Shown: positions 1 through 5,796 of the stretch, piece by piece
Position numbering within the stretch: the stretch's first letter is position 1
Layout: each line of letters starts with the position of its first letter
DNA from: Natrialbaceae archaeon B1-Br10_E2g27
GTDB lineage: Archaea; Halobacteriota; Halobacteria; Halobacteriales; Natrialbaceae
Assembly (NCBI GenBank): GCA_001563885.1
Contig: LKMM01000080.1
Location: 1 to 9,271 of the forward strand
Direction: 5' to 3'
Length of the DNA: 9,271 nt
Program-made: the position numbers and the translations under genes
The notes under the pieces: generated by a model
Seen by the model: only the letters and a program-made list of their open reading frames with translations
Database searches by the model: none
What the model was told of the DNA's origin: nothing

Positions 1-1350
1 ATCTACACGTCGATCCGACCGGAAAGCATCGCGACCGTCGACGCCGACACTCGCGAACGCTGGGTCATCAGTACCGCCGAACAGACCATAGCGCGCATCG
101 GCATCTACGCGGCGGCAGCCGAACTCGAGGCAGGCGGTGGGAAACTGACTGCGGCACTCGAGGAGGCGGGAGTCGACCCGGCACTGGCGGCCGGCATCCC
201 GCTGGCCCAAGACCACTACGGAACCACGCCCGATTATCTCGCCGCGCTTCGAGACTGTGGGACCGACGCCGTCTCGGTCGTCGCCGGCGACCGGCGTGAG
301 GTGGGTAGTCTCGAGCTCGCACCCGACGAGGGGAGCGGTGAGACACCGTTCTCGGCACTCGCCGATCTTGCCTCGGTCGAACTCACCGACGGGGAGACGA
401 TCGAGACTGACGACACCGCTGAATCGATCGCGGCGACGACCGGTACCGAATCGACGGCCTCGAGCGACCCCGAATCGGCCGTCGGAACCGCAAGCCCAAG
501 CGACCGTGAATCGACAGCTGACTCAACCGATTTCGACACGTCATTCGAAAGCGAGTCGAGCGACGACGCCCCAGTCTCCGTCGAGGAGTCGGCAACCGAA
601 GAGCCCGAGGGCGTCGCCACCGAATCGACGGTCGAGGAGGACGAACCCGTCGCTACCGAGTCGGACGACGATCTCGGCGATTTTGAGGCTGGAACCACGA
701 CCAGTTCGGAGACAGCCGTTGCCGACCAGGAGACGAACAGTGTCGATTCCGAGCCGACTGTCGCCGATCCGGAAACGGATACTGCCGATCCCGAGATGGG
801 AGACGAGGTCGATGCCGGTGAAGGCATGTACGAGATGGACGACGAAGAACGCGAACAACTCGAGGCGGAGTTTGGAGCCGAGTTCACCACCGGCACGGAG
901 GTCGACGAGCCGGGTGAAGCCGATATCGACGTTCCCGAGCCCGAAGCGGATGTCGACGCCGAGCTCGGTGAGGCCGCCGATGCTGAGGAACCAATCGACG
1001 AGCCCGTTGGGGCCACCGATGCCGACGAACCAACCGACCTCGAGTCGGCCCCGACCTCGAGTCTCGAGCCCGAAGCCGAGTCGTCGTCTTCGGAAGGGGA
1101 GTCGACCGACGATATCGAGGCCGAATCCGCCGAGATCGACGAGCCGGCCGAAGACGTCGACCTTCAGTCGTCTGTCGTCGAAAAAATGGCTGAACTGGAC
1201 GACGGCGATGGGGCCGATCGGGAGACGGTCATCGAAACTGTCGCCGACGAGACCGGCGCATCGACAGCGGATGTCGAAGATGCGATCGAAGACGCGCTCA
1301 TGGGCGGGCGGTGTTACGAACCCGGCGATGGGCTGTTGAAAGCGATCTGA
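1..1350 (+). CDS. rpap1: RPA-associated protein (Rpap1-like, RPA family protein), 3' part; start lies left of the window
   Basis: The reading frame is open from base 1 to the TGA at 1348-1350, giving 449 visible residues of a longer protein. Visible residues 1-100, beginning IYTSIRPESIATVDADTRERWV, resemble the conserved part of haloarchaeal RPA-associated proteins (COG3390 type). These work with a single-stranded-DNA-binding RPA subunit in replication and repair. Residues about 101-390 are a low-complexity linker rich in Asp, Glu, Ser and Thr, interrupted by a more ordered patch at about 276-298 (MYEMDDEEREQLEAEFGAEF). Residues about 391-449 look like a small winged-helix domain ending in CYEPGDGLLKAI, analogous to the RPA32 C-terminal domain; that analogy is inference. 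The next gene overlaps by one base and looks like the rpe phosphoesterase known from the Haloferax rpa1-rpap1-rpe operon, which supports Rpap1 over Rpap3. Several ATGs occur inside the visible part (for example at 301), but the frame and conserved residues continue upstream of them. Confidence 0.8.
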   Translation: MYTSIRPESIATVDADTRERWVISTAEQTIARIGIYAAAAELEAGGGKLTAALEEAGVDPALAAGIPLAQDHYGTTPDYLAALRDCGTDAVSVVAGDRREVGSLELAPDEGSGETPFSALADLASVELTDGETIETDDTAESIAATTGTESTASSDPESAVGTASPSDRESTADSTDFDTSFESESSDDAPVSVEESATEEPEGVATESTVEEDEPVATESDDDLGDFEAGTTTSSETAVADQETNSVDSEPTVADPETDTADPEMGDEVDAGEGMYEMDDEEREQLEAEFGAEFTTGTEVDEPGEADIDVPEPEADVDAELGEAADAEEPIDEPVGATDADEPTDLESAPTSSLEPEAESSSSEGESTDDIEAESAEIDEPAEDVDLQSSVVEKMAELDDGDGADRETVIETVADETGASTADVEDAIEDALMGGRCYEPGDGLLKAI

Positions 1351-2165
1351 TGGTCACCGATCGCTCGAGTGGGGTTCGCGTCGAACCCATCCCCGGCGAA
1401 CCGGCCGCAACCGCGACGATCGACGGTGAACGGGCGCTGCTTGTCGCCGACTACCACGCCGGCTACGAAGCCGGGTTGCGCTCCGAACGCGGCGTCGACG
1501 TCCCGAGCAAGGCAGGCGACAGACGAAAACGACTGCTCACACTGCTCGAGCGGACCGACGCCGACCGGCTGATCCTCCTCGGCGATGTCATGCACTCGAT
1601 CGGCGAGCCAGGTGGGGCTGAACGCGGTGAACTCGAGGTGTTGCTCGAGTCGCTTCCCTCGGGGTATTCGGTGACGGTCGTCAAGGGCAACCACGACGGT
1701 GGGATCGAGTCCTGGCTCACCAGCGAGGGCCCACACAGCGACATGCCATCGGTCGACGTCGTCTCCGGGGCTGGAATCGCGATAGACGGCATCGGCCTCT
1801 GGCACGGCCACACCTGGCCCGCACCCGAACTACTCGAGTGTGAGGTGCTCTGTCTGGGTCACGAACATCCCTGTGTGCGTCTCGAAGATGAGGTTGGCGG
1901 CAATCGCATCGAGCGGGTGTGGCTGCGCGGCCGTCTGAATCCGGAGCCGTTTCGACCCCGTCCAGAGTATGAGGACGTTTCGTGGCTTACTGACGGTTCG
2001 CGGCCGCGACTGGTCTGTTTCCCGGCGTTTAACGATCTCGTCGGTGGGACCTGGGTGAACCTGCCCACCCAGTCGTTTCTCTCACCCGTCTTGCCGGCCG
2101 GACTGGAAGATGGCGAAGCGTACCTACTCGGCGGGACGCGGCTGGGTCCGTATCGAGAGATGTAA
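1350..2165 (+). CDS. rpe: Calcineurin-like metallophosphoesterase, RPA-operon phosphoesterase (Rpe-like)
   Basis: This 271-residue protein carries the full set of metallophosphoesterase metal-binding motifs: DYH at residues 34-36, GD at 78-79, GNHD at 113-116, GH at 153-154 and GHEH at 170-173. Such enzymes use a two-metal centre to hydrolyse phosphomonoesters or phosphodiesters; the substrate cannot be read from sequence. No signal peptide or membrane segment is visible, so it is probably cytoplasmic. The chosen ATG at 1350 overlaps the rpap1 stop codon (TGATG), the usual arrangement for translational coupling; an in-frame ATG at 1311 would add 13 residues lying inside rpap1 and is less likely. 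In Haloferax an equivalent gene closes the rpa1-rpap1 operon, so a role in nucleic-acid processing next to RPA is plausible but unproven. It could also be described generically as an archaeal YfcE/SbcD-fold phosphoesterase. Confidence 0.85.
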   Translation: MVTDRSSGVRVEPIPGEPAATATIDGERALLVADYHAGYEAGLRSERGVDVPSKAGDRRKRLLTLLERTDADRLILLGDVMHSIGEPGGAERGELEVLLESLPSGYSVTVVKGNHDGGIESWLTSEGPHSDMPSVDVVSGAGIAIDGIGLWHGHTWPAPELLECEVLCLGHEHPCVRLEDEVGGNRIERVWLRGRLNPEPFRPRPEYEDVSWLTDGSRPRLVCFPAFNDLVGGTWVNLPTQSFLSPVLPAGLEDGEAYLLGGTRLGPYREM

Positions 2166-2194
2166 CAAAGAGTCACTACGCGTATATTCCGCGA

Positions 2195-2211
2195 CCGATT
2201 TATACTATCGG
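2195..2211 (+). promoter_or_regulatory. Unassigned box A (TTTATA) inside an inverted repeat
   Basis: TTTATA at 2199-2204 is a textbook haloarchaeal box A on the plus strand, and it sits inside the perfect inverted repeat CCGAT-N7-ATCGG (2195-2199 and 2207-2211). No plus-strand gene starts 25-30 bases downstream. A transcript from here would begin near 2226-2230 and run antisense to the 3' end of the PH-domain gene. The reverse complement also contains TATAAA, so direction is not certain. Confidence 0.4.
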
Positions 2212-2226
2212 ACGGAACTGTCTGAT

Positions 2227-2241
2227 CGCCACCCCGTGGCG
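2227..2241. repeat. GC-rich stem-loop in the convergent spacer
   Basis: CGCCAC (2227-2232) pairs perfectly with GTGGCG (2236-2241) across a three-base CCC loop. An alternative pairing joins ATCGCC (2225-2230) with GGCGAT (2241-2246). It lies 61 bases after the rpe stop codon and close to the start point expected from the box A at 2199. It could terminate or stabilise rpe mRNA, or form the 5' end of a short RNA. No T-rich tract follows. Confidence 0.45.
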
Positions 2242-2257
2242 GCGATTCACGACGGAC

Positions 2258-2284
2258 GTCCGGCAGTATTAGTTATCGCCGGAC
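2258..2284 (-). terminator. Stem-loop across the PH-gene stop codon, with an extra repeat copy at 2293-2299
   Basis: GTCCGGC at 2258-2264 and GCCGGAC at 2278-2284 form a seven-base inverted repeat with a 13-base loop that contains the TAA stop of the minus-strand PH-domain gene (2273-2275). A second GCCGGAC lies at 2293-2299, inside the last codons, so two alternative hairpins are possible. The position suggests a role in ending or stabilising that mRNA; this is inference. Confidence 0.35.
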
Positions 2285-2899
2285 ATTTTCCTGCCGGACC
2301 CCTGTTCGTTGCCTCGCTGCCATGTCGTCGACCTGTTCTGTCTCGGCAATCTGGTGTTGGATGATTCGATGGACTGCTTCAGCGTTTGGAACGTCTTTTA
2401 TAGACATGTTGCCGGCTCTGTTTATTCCCCGAATCCGGATATTTCCAGTGTCAAGAAATTTATCCCAGATATCTTGTGTGAACTTGGCGTCCTTGGAACG
2501 ATTCACTCGAAGCGAATCAGTCTTGGTCGTCGACGGCGTGTTTTTGTACTTGAGAAACTGTTCGTCTGTGGCCGCATACTCGATGTTGGTTCGTTTTAAG
2601 TAGTAGAATTTGTACCCGATGTATGCTGCTGGAACACCCAGTCCAACAATCGGGAACACGACTACTCCCAGTGGGCCGAGAAATGCCATTGCAGCGATCG
2701 TCCCGACGACCCCAAAAATGAGCATCGTTACCAAGAATTTGATTTTGTGCAGGATCAGACTGAACCACGCCGTTCGTAAATCTTGCTCGACCACCCACTG
2801 AACCTCTTCGTCCGGCGGGATCTGATTTTGCAATCCACGCGACGGCGTCGCCTCTTTCATCTCGTTTTCTGCCTCTCGGAGTTCTGACTCTGAACTCAT
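2273..2899 (-). CDS. Two-helix membrane protein with C-terminal bacterial-PH-like (bPH2/YdbS-type) domain
   Basis: The 208-residue product has a soluble charged N-terminus (1-45), two hydrophobic helices (about 54-74 and 77-99), then a soluble domain at about 100-185. The pattern of that domain (YYLKRTNIEYAATDEQFL, RVNRSKDAKF, NIRIRGI, SIKDVPNAEAVHRIIQ) resembles membrane-anchored bacterial PH domains of the YdbS/PF03703 type. Function is unknown. The ATG at 2899 is chosen because a box A lies about 25 bases upstream and the protein then begins MSSESELREAENEMKEA, a normal soluble start. The frame stays open to an ATG at 3142, but that extension crosses very AT-rich promoter-like DNA. GC is clearly lower than in neighbouring genes: 60 of 120 bases in 2581-2700, against 40 of 60 in 3241-3300. 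This hints at later acquisition. It converges with rpe and diverges from argS, so it is probably transcribed alone. Confidence 0.75.
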   Translation of the reverse strand: MSSESELREAENEMKEATPSRGLQNQIPPDEEVQWVVEQDLRTAWFSLILHKIKFLVTMLIFGVVGTIAAMAFLGPLGVVVFPIVGLGVPAAYIGYKFYYLKRTNIEYAATDEQFLKYKNTPSTTKTDSLRVNRSKDAKFTQDIWDKFLDTGNIRIRGINRAGNMSIKDVPNAEAVHRIIQHQIAETEQVDDMAARQRTGVRQENVRR

Positions 2900-2956
2900 A
2901 TGACATTTCACTGACCCCAACATTATATACATAACTAATAAAAATATTGTCATATG
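2897..2956. repeat. Nine-base inverted repeat CATATGACA / TGTCATATG bracketing the PH-gene promoter
   Basis: CATATGACA at 2897-2905 and TGTCATATG at 2948-2956 are perfect reverse complements separated by 42 bases that contain the box A. The left arm includes the start codon of the PH-domain gene. Each arm holds the palindrome CATATG. Smaller inverted pairs (CTAATA at 2935-2940 with TATTAG at 2957-2962) lie in the same stretch. This may be paired regulator sites, or chance in AT-rich DNA. Confidence 0.4.
2921..2930 (-). promoter_or_regulatory. Box A promoter of the PH-domain gene
   Basis: On the minus strand GTATATAATG (2930-2921) lies about 25 bases before the ATG at 2899, which predicts a leaderless mRNA. 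The surrounding DNA is very AT-rich: only 13 of 60 bases in 2921-2980 are G or C. No Shine-Dalgarno sequence precedes the ATG. Confidence 0.6.
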
Positions 2957-3144
2957 TATTAGCAGAAAGAAACTATTGGTTAGATTAAATGATACAAGTC
3001 GGGAGCACACGTCGACTTTGGCGTACACAGGTTCGCTCGAAAATCTCTCCATAAATATCACTTTTCTAATCATAAGCTGTACGGACTCCAACGAAGGGTT
3101 GCCCGCGACGATCGTGTGAATCCGATCGACAGAACCCGACATCG

Positions 3145-3150
3145 CTTTAA
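3145..3150 (+). promoter_or_regulatory. Box A promoter of argS
   Basis: CTTTAA at 3145-3150 lies about 26 bases before the argS ATG at 3174. No Shine-Dalgarno sequence is present, so a leaderless transcript is likely. Confidence 0.5.
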
Positions 3151-3173
3151 TCGCCCCCTGAATACGGGCAGGT

Positions 3174-4961
3174 ATGTTCCTCGCACTATCCAGGGAAGTC
3201 GAGGACGCCCTCGAGGGGGCACTTTCTGCACTCGATTTCCCGACCGACGACCTCGGAATCGAACAACCGCCGGACGACGTCGAGAGCGTCCTCGCCTCGA
3301 GTGTGGCCTTCCGGCTCGCGGGCGAGGCCGACCAGACACCACCACAGGTTGCCGCCCGAATCGCCGACGCAATCGACGTCGACGAACTGACCTACGTCGA
3401 CGCCGTCGAAACCCAGGGGCCGTATCTCAACTTCCTACCCAGTGGTGCGTATTTCAAAGAGACGCTCGAGGCGGCAACAGACGCCGACTACGGCGCGTTG
3501 CCCGACCGTGGGGAGTCTGTCGTGGTCGAACATACGAGCGCGAACCCGACGGGACCGGTCCACGTCGGCCGCGCTCGGAATCCGATCATCGGCGACGCCG
3601 TCTCCACGCTTCTGGCGTACGCGGGCTACGACGTCTCCCGTCATTACTACGTCAACGACGCCGGCCGCCAGATGGCCGTTTTCACGTGGGCCTACGAGAC
3701 GTTCGAGGAGAGCGACCTCGAGTCCGAACCGGACCGCGACCGCATCGAGTACGACCTCGTCCGCTACTACCGCAAGGGGAACGACTTTCTCGAGACCGCA
3801 GACCAAGAGGCCGTCGACGCCGCCGAGGCCGAAATCGAGTCGATTATGCAAGGGCTCGAGGCCGGTGACGAGGAGGCCTACGAGCGGGTCAGTGCGGTCG
3901 TCGATCAGGTGCTTTCGGGGATGAAAACGTGTCTCGAACGCCTCCCCGCCGAGTTCGACGAGTTCGTCAAAGAGACCCGATTTATGCGCGATGGCTCGAC
4001 CGACGACCTCGTTGCCCGCCTCAAGGAACTCGATGAGGCCGTCTACGATGAAGACGCCTGGCAACTCGACCTCGACGAGCATGGGATCGAGAAGAACCTC
4101 GTCTTCTTGCGTTCGGATGGTACCTCGCTGTATGCAACGCGGGATCTGGCCCACCACGAGTGGAAGTTCGATACCTACGATCGGGCGGTGACAGTGCTCG
4201 GTGAAGATCACAAACTCCAGGCCAGACAGCTCCGGACGACGCTCGAATTGCTTGGAAACGACACCGACGGCCTCCAGCAGGTGCTGTACTCGTATGTCAA
4301 TCTTCCCGAGGGGAAGATGTCGACCCGGCGGGGAACCGGCGTCGACCTCGATGACTTACTCGACGAGGCCATCGCACGCGCACGCAAAGAGGTCGAAGAC
4401 CGACTCGACGACCGGATCCGCGACGATGATCTGACCGACGATGATATCGAACGCATCGCCCACCAGGTCGGCATCGGTGCCGTCCGATACGACATTGTCT
4501 CCAAACAGCCGACGAAGGCGATCACCTTCGAGTGGGACCGGGCACTCGACTTTGAGGCCCAATCTGCACCGTACGTCCAGTACGTCCACGCACGCTGCTG
4601 TGGCATCTTAGCGGAAGCCGGAATCGACCCTGAGGCCGACCTCGAGGGGCAAGCAATCGCTCTCGAGGACCTCGAGGCCGACCGACTCGAAACCGACGCC
4701 GAAGCCGATCTGCTCGAGACGATCGCTCGTTTCCCAGCTGTCGTCGAGGAAGCTGCCGACGACTTAGAGCCACACCGGGTTGCGACCTATACCCGGACGT
4801 TCGCAGAGCGGTTCAATGCCTTCTACCGTGAATGCCCGGTGCTGGCCGAAGACGTCGATCCGGCGGTTCGGGACGCACGACTCGCGCTCGTTGCGGGGTC
4901 GAAACACACGGTCGCGAACGCGCTCTCGATTCTCGGTGTCGCCGCGCCGCGGTCGATGTAA
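3174..4961 (+). CDS. argS: Arginyl-tRNA synthetase (ArgRS, class I)
   Basis: This 595-residue cytoplasmic enzyme activates arginine with ATP and attaches it to tRNA(Arg). An N-terminal Arg-tRNA-synthetase additional domain (about 1-110) is followed by the catalytic core. The signature EHTSANPTGPVHVGRARN starts at residue 119, with the HIGH-motif equivalent HVGR at 130-133. GEDHKLQARQL follows at about 343-353, and the KMSKS-loop equivalent KMST is at 381-384. The C-terminal DALR-type anticodon-binding domain occupies about 470-595 (YVQYVHARCCGIL, then a helical region ending VANALSILGVAAPRSM). The second histidine of HxGH is arginine here; as I recall it this is usual in haloarchaeal ArgRS and not a defect. 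The start MFLALSREVEDALEGAL matches the normal haloarchaeal N-terminus and has a box A at the right distance. The gene converges with the lipoprotein gene five bases away and appears monocistronic. Confidence 0.97.
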   Translation: MFLALSREVEDALEGALSALDFPTDDLGIEQPPDDVESVLASSVAFRLAGEADQTPPQVAARIADAIDVDELTYVDAVETQGPYLNFLPSGAYFKETLEAATDADYGALPDRGESVVVEHTSANPTGPVHVGRARNPIIGDAVSTLLAYAGYDVSRHYYVNDAGRQMAVFTWAYETFEESDLESEPDRDRIEYDLVRYYRKGNDFLETADQEAVDAAEAEIESIMQGLEAGDEEAYERVSAVVDQVLSGMKTCLERLPAEFDEFVKETRFMRDGSTDDLVARLKELDEAVYDEDAWQLDLDEHGIEKNLVFLRSDGTSLYATRDLAHHEWKFDTYDRAVTVLGEDHKLQARQLRTTLELLGNDTDGLQQVLYSYVNLPEGKMSTRRGTGVDLDDLLDEAIARARKEVEDRLDDRIRDDDLTDDDIERIAHQVGIGAVRYDIVSKQPTKAITFEWDRALDFEAQSAPYVQYVHARCCGILAEAGIDPEADLEGQAIALEDLEADRLETDAEADLLETIARFPAVVEEAADDLEPHRVATYTRTFAERFNAFYRECPVLAEDVDPAVRDARLALVAGSKHTVANALSILGVAAPRSM

Positions 4962-4966
4962 CCTGT

Positions 4967-5485
4967 TTACTCTTTGGTTGCGAGGACCTTCGCCCCCAGT
5001 TCGTCCTGGGTAATCACGTCATCACGGTATTCGATGAGCCACTCGGTCTCGACGTATGCCGAATACAGCAGGCTCCCATCGTACTCGACGGCCAGTTCGA
5101 CCCGATCGATGTCGGCTTCGAACGCCTCCATGTCGTCGATGCCGTATGCGAGGTCTTCGGCCGTGTGCTTGAGTTCGTTCTCAAGCGTCACCGTATCGGT
5201 CGTCTCAGTTTCTACGACGACATCGAGCGTGCCGGAATCGTGATCTGTATCGACGACTGACATGTTGTCGCTCTCAACTGGCATCTCGTCGTCGACGCCC
5301 GGAATGTCGGATTCGTCATCTTCGGACCCATCGTCTTCGGACGCATCCGACCCGTTCGAGTCGTCAAAGCCAGTATCGTCATCATCATCGTCAGATGACT
5401 CGTCATCGGTTTCGGTACTGGTACAGCCCGCTAACACGGCCGCGAGCGTCGCTCCACTGCCAAGGAGGATCTTTCGTCGCTCCAT
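4967..5485 (-). CDS. Predicted Tat-exported lipoprotein, haloarchaeal, function unknown
   Basis: The 172-residue product starts MERRKILLGSGATLAAVLAGC: a twin-arginine n-region (residues 3-4), a short hydrophobic segment and a lipobox LAGC with the modified cysteine at 21. This is the usual haloarchaeal pattern for Tat-exported lipoproteins anchored outside the membrane. Residues about 24-66 form a very acidic low-complexity tether with runs of Asp and Ser. Residues about 75-172 form a small mixed domain (GTLDVVVETETTDTVTLENE, then IDRVELAVEYDGSLLYSAYV and a final WLIEYRDD segment) that I do not recognise. No catalytic motif or ligand signature is evident. The gene ends five bases from argS, convergently, and has its own upstream box A, so it is probably monocistronic. 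A substrate-binding or cell-surface structural role is possible, but the sequence does not show it. Confidence 0.8.
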   Translation of the reverse strand: MERRKILLGSGATLAAVLAGCTSTETDDESSDDDDDDTGFDDSNGSDASEDDGSEDDESDIPGVDDEMPVESDNMSVVDTDHDSGTLDVVVETETTDTVTLENELKHTAEDLAYGIDDMEAFEADIDRVELAVEYDGSLLYSAYVETEWLIEYRDDVITQDELGAKVLATKE

Positions 5486-5509
5486 AGGTGAGCGCTCGAG
5501 AGGGTGCCG

Positions 5510-5522
5510 AATTAGTAATTAG
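5510..5522 (-). promoter_or_regulatory. Probable box A of the lipoprotein gene
   Basis: The AT-rich segment on the minus strand (CTAATTACTAATT, 5522-5510) lies about 25-35 bases before the ATG at 5485, suiting a leaderless or very short-leader transcript. It contains a direct repeat of AATTAG (5510-5515 and 5517-5522, plus-strand reading). Confidence 0.45.
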
Positions 5523-5747
5523 CACATACTCTCACGGCTGATGAGTTATTCCGTATTTTGGGTTGGAACCGCCTATTTCAGCCGCTAGAGTGGCCGTGGG
5601 CGGAGATCGATCACGACACCGGTCGGTCTCCAAGATTCGGTATGAAACGCGTTACAGTCGTTTTAAAGACACACTCGTGGTCTCGATCAGTTTCTGGATT
5701 CGTTACGTACGGCCCGCGAGATCCGCAAGTCGCGAGAGCCAAGCGCC

Positions 5748-5765
5748 ACCTACCGCGAGGTAGGT
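5748..5765 (+). repeat. Perfect stem-loop with a GNRA tetraloop
   Basis: ACCTACC (5748-5754) and GGTAGGT (5759-5765) are perfectly complementary around GCGA (5755-5758). Read on the plus strand the loop is a GNRA-type tetraloop; on the minus strand it reads TCGC and would be less stable. An alternative pairing is GAGGT (5757-5761) with ACCTC (5773-5777). It lies 32 bases beyond the MinD-like stop codon on the minus strand. It could be a 3' mRNA structure for that gene, or part of a plus-strand small RNA started from the box A-like element at 5661. Confidence 0.5.
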
Positions 5766-5796
5766 TCCAACGACCTCCGCCGTATCTCAGCCTCGA

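Larger units (their letters stand above)
5486..5796. other. 311-base gene-free region between the lipoprotein and MinD-like genes
   Basis: Both flanking genes are on the minus strand: the lipoprotein gene starts at the left edge and the MinD-like gene ends at the right. Beyond the lipoprotein promoter, the region holds a box A-like TTTTAAA at 5661-5667 and a stem-loop at 5748-5765. The one longer plus-strand frame (5558-5929) runs antisense into the MinD-like gene and looks like a chance frame. No tRNA or other recognised RNA gene is seen. Confidence 0.6.

Noticed and set aside
234..1016. Long Ser-rich minus-strand open frame (260 residues) opposite rpap1
   Set aside because: It is the antisense reading of the acidic GAx/TCx codons of the rpap1 linker; the plus-strand frame has conserved ends and operon context.
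257..1339. Arg/Pro/Ser-rich plus-strand open frame (360 residues) inside rpap1
   Set aside because: It is a shifted-frame shadow of the low-complexity linker with no domain resemblance.
3435..4211. 258-residue minus-strand frame opposite argS
   Set aside because: Shadow frame common in GC-rich coding DNA; argS is unambiguous.
5537..5544. TGATGA, resembling a C box of a C/D guide RNA
   Set aside because: No CTGA D box follows at a suitable distance, so a C/D RNA is not supported.
5755..5780. tRNA-like T-arm (GAGGT, GGTTCC, ACCTC)
   Set aside because: No cloverleaf can be drawn: the loop is too long, and acceptor and anticodon stems are missing.
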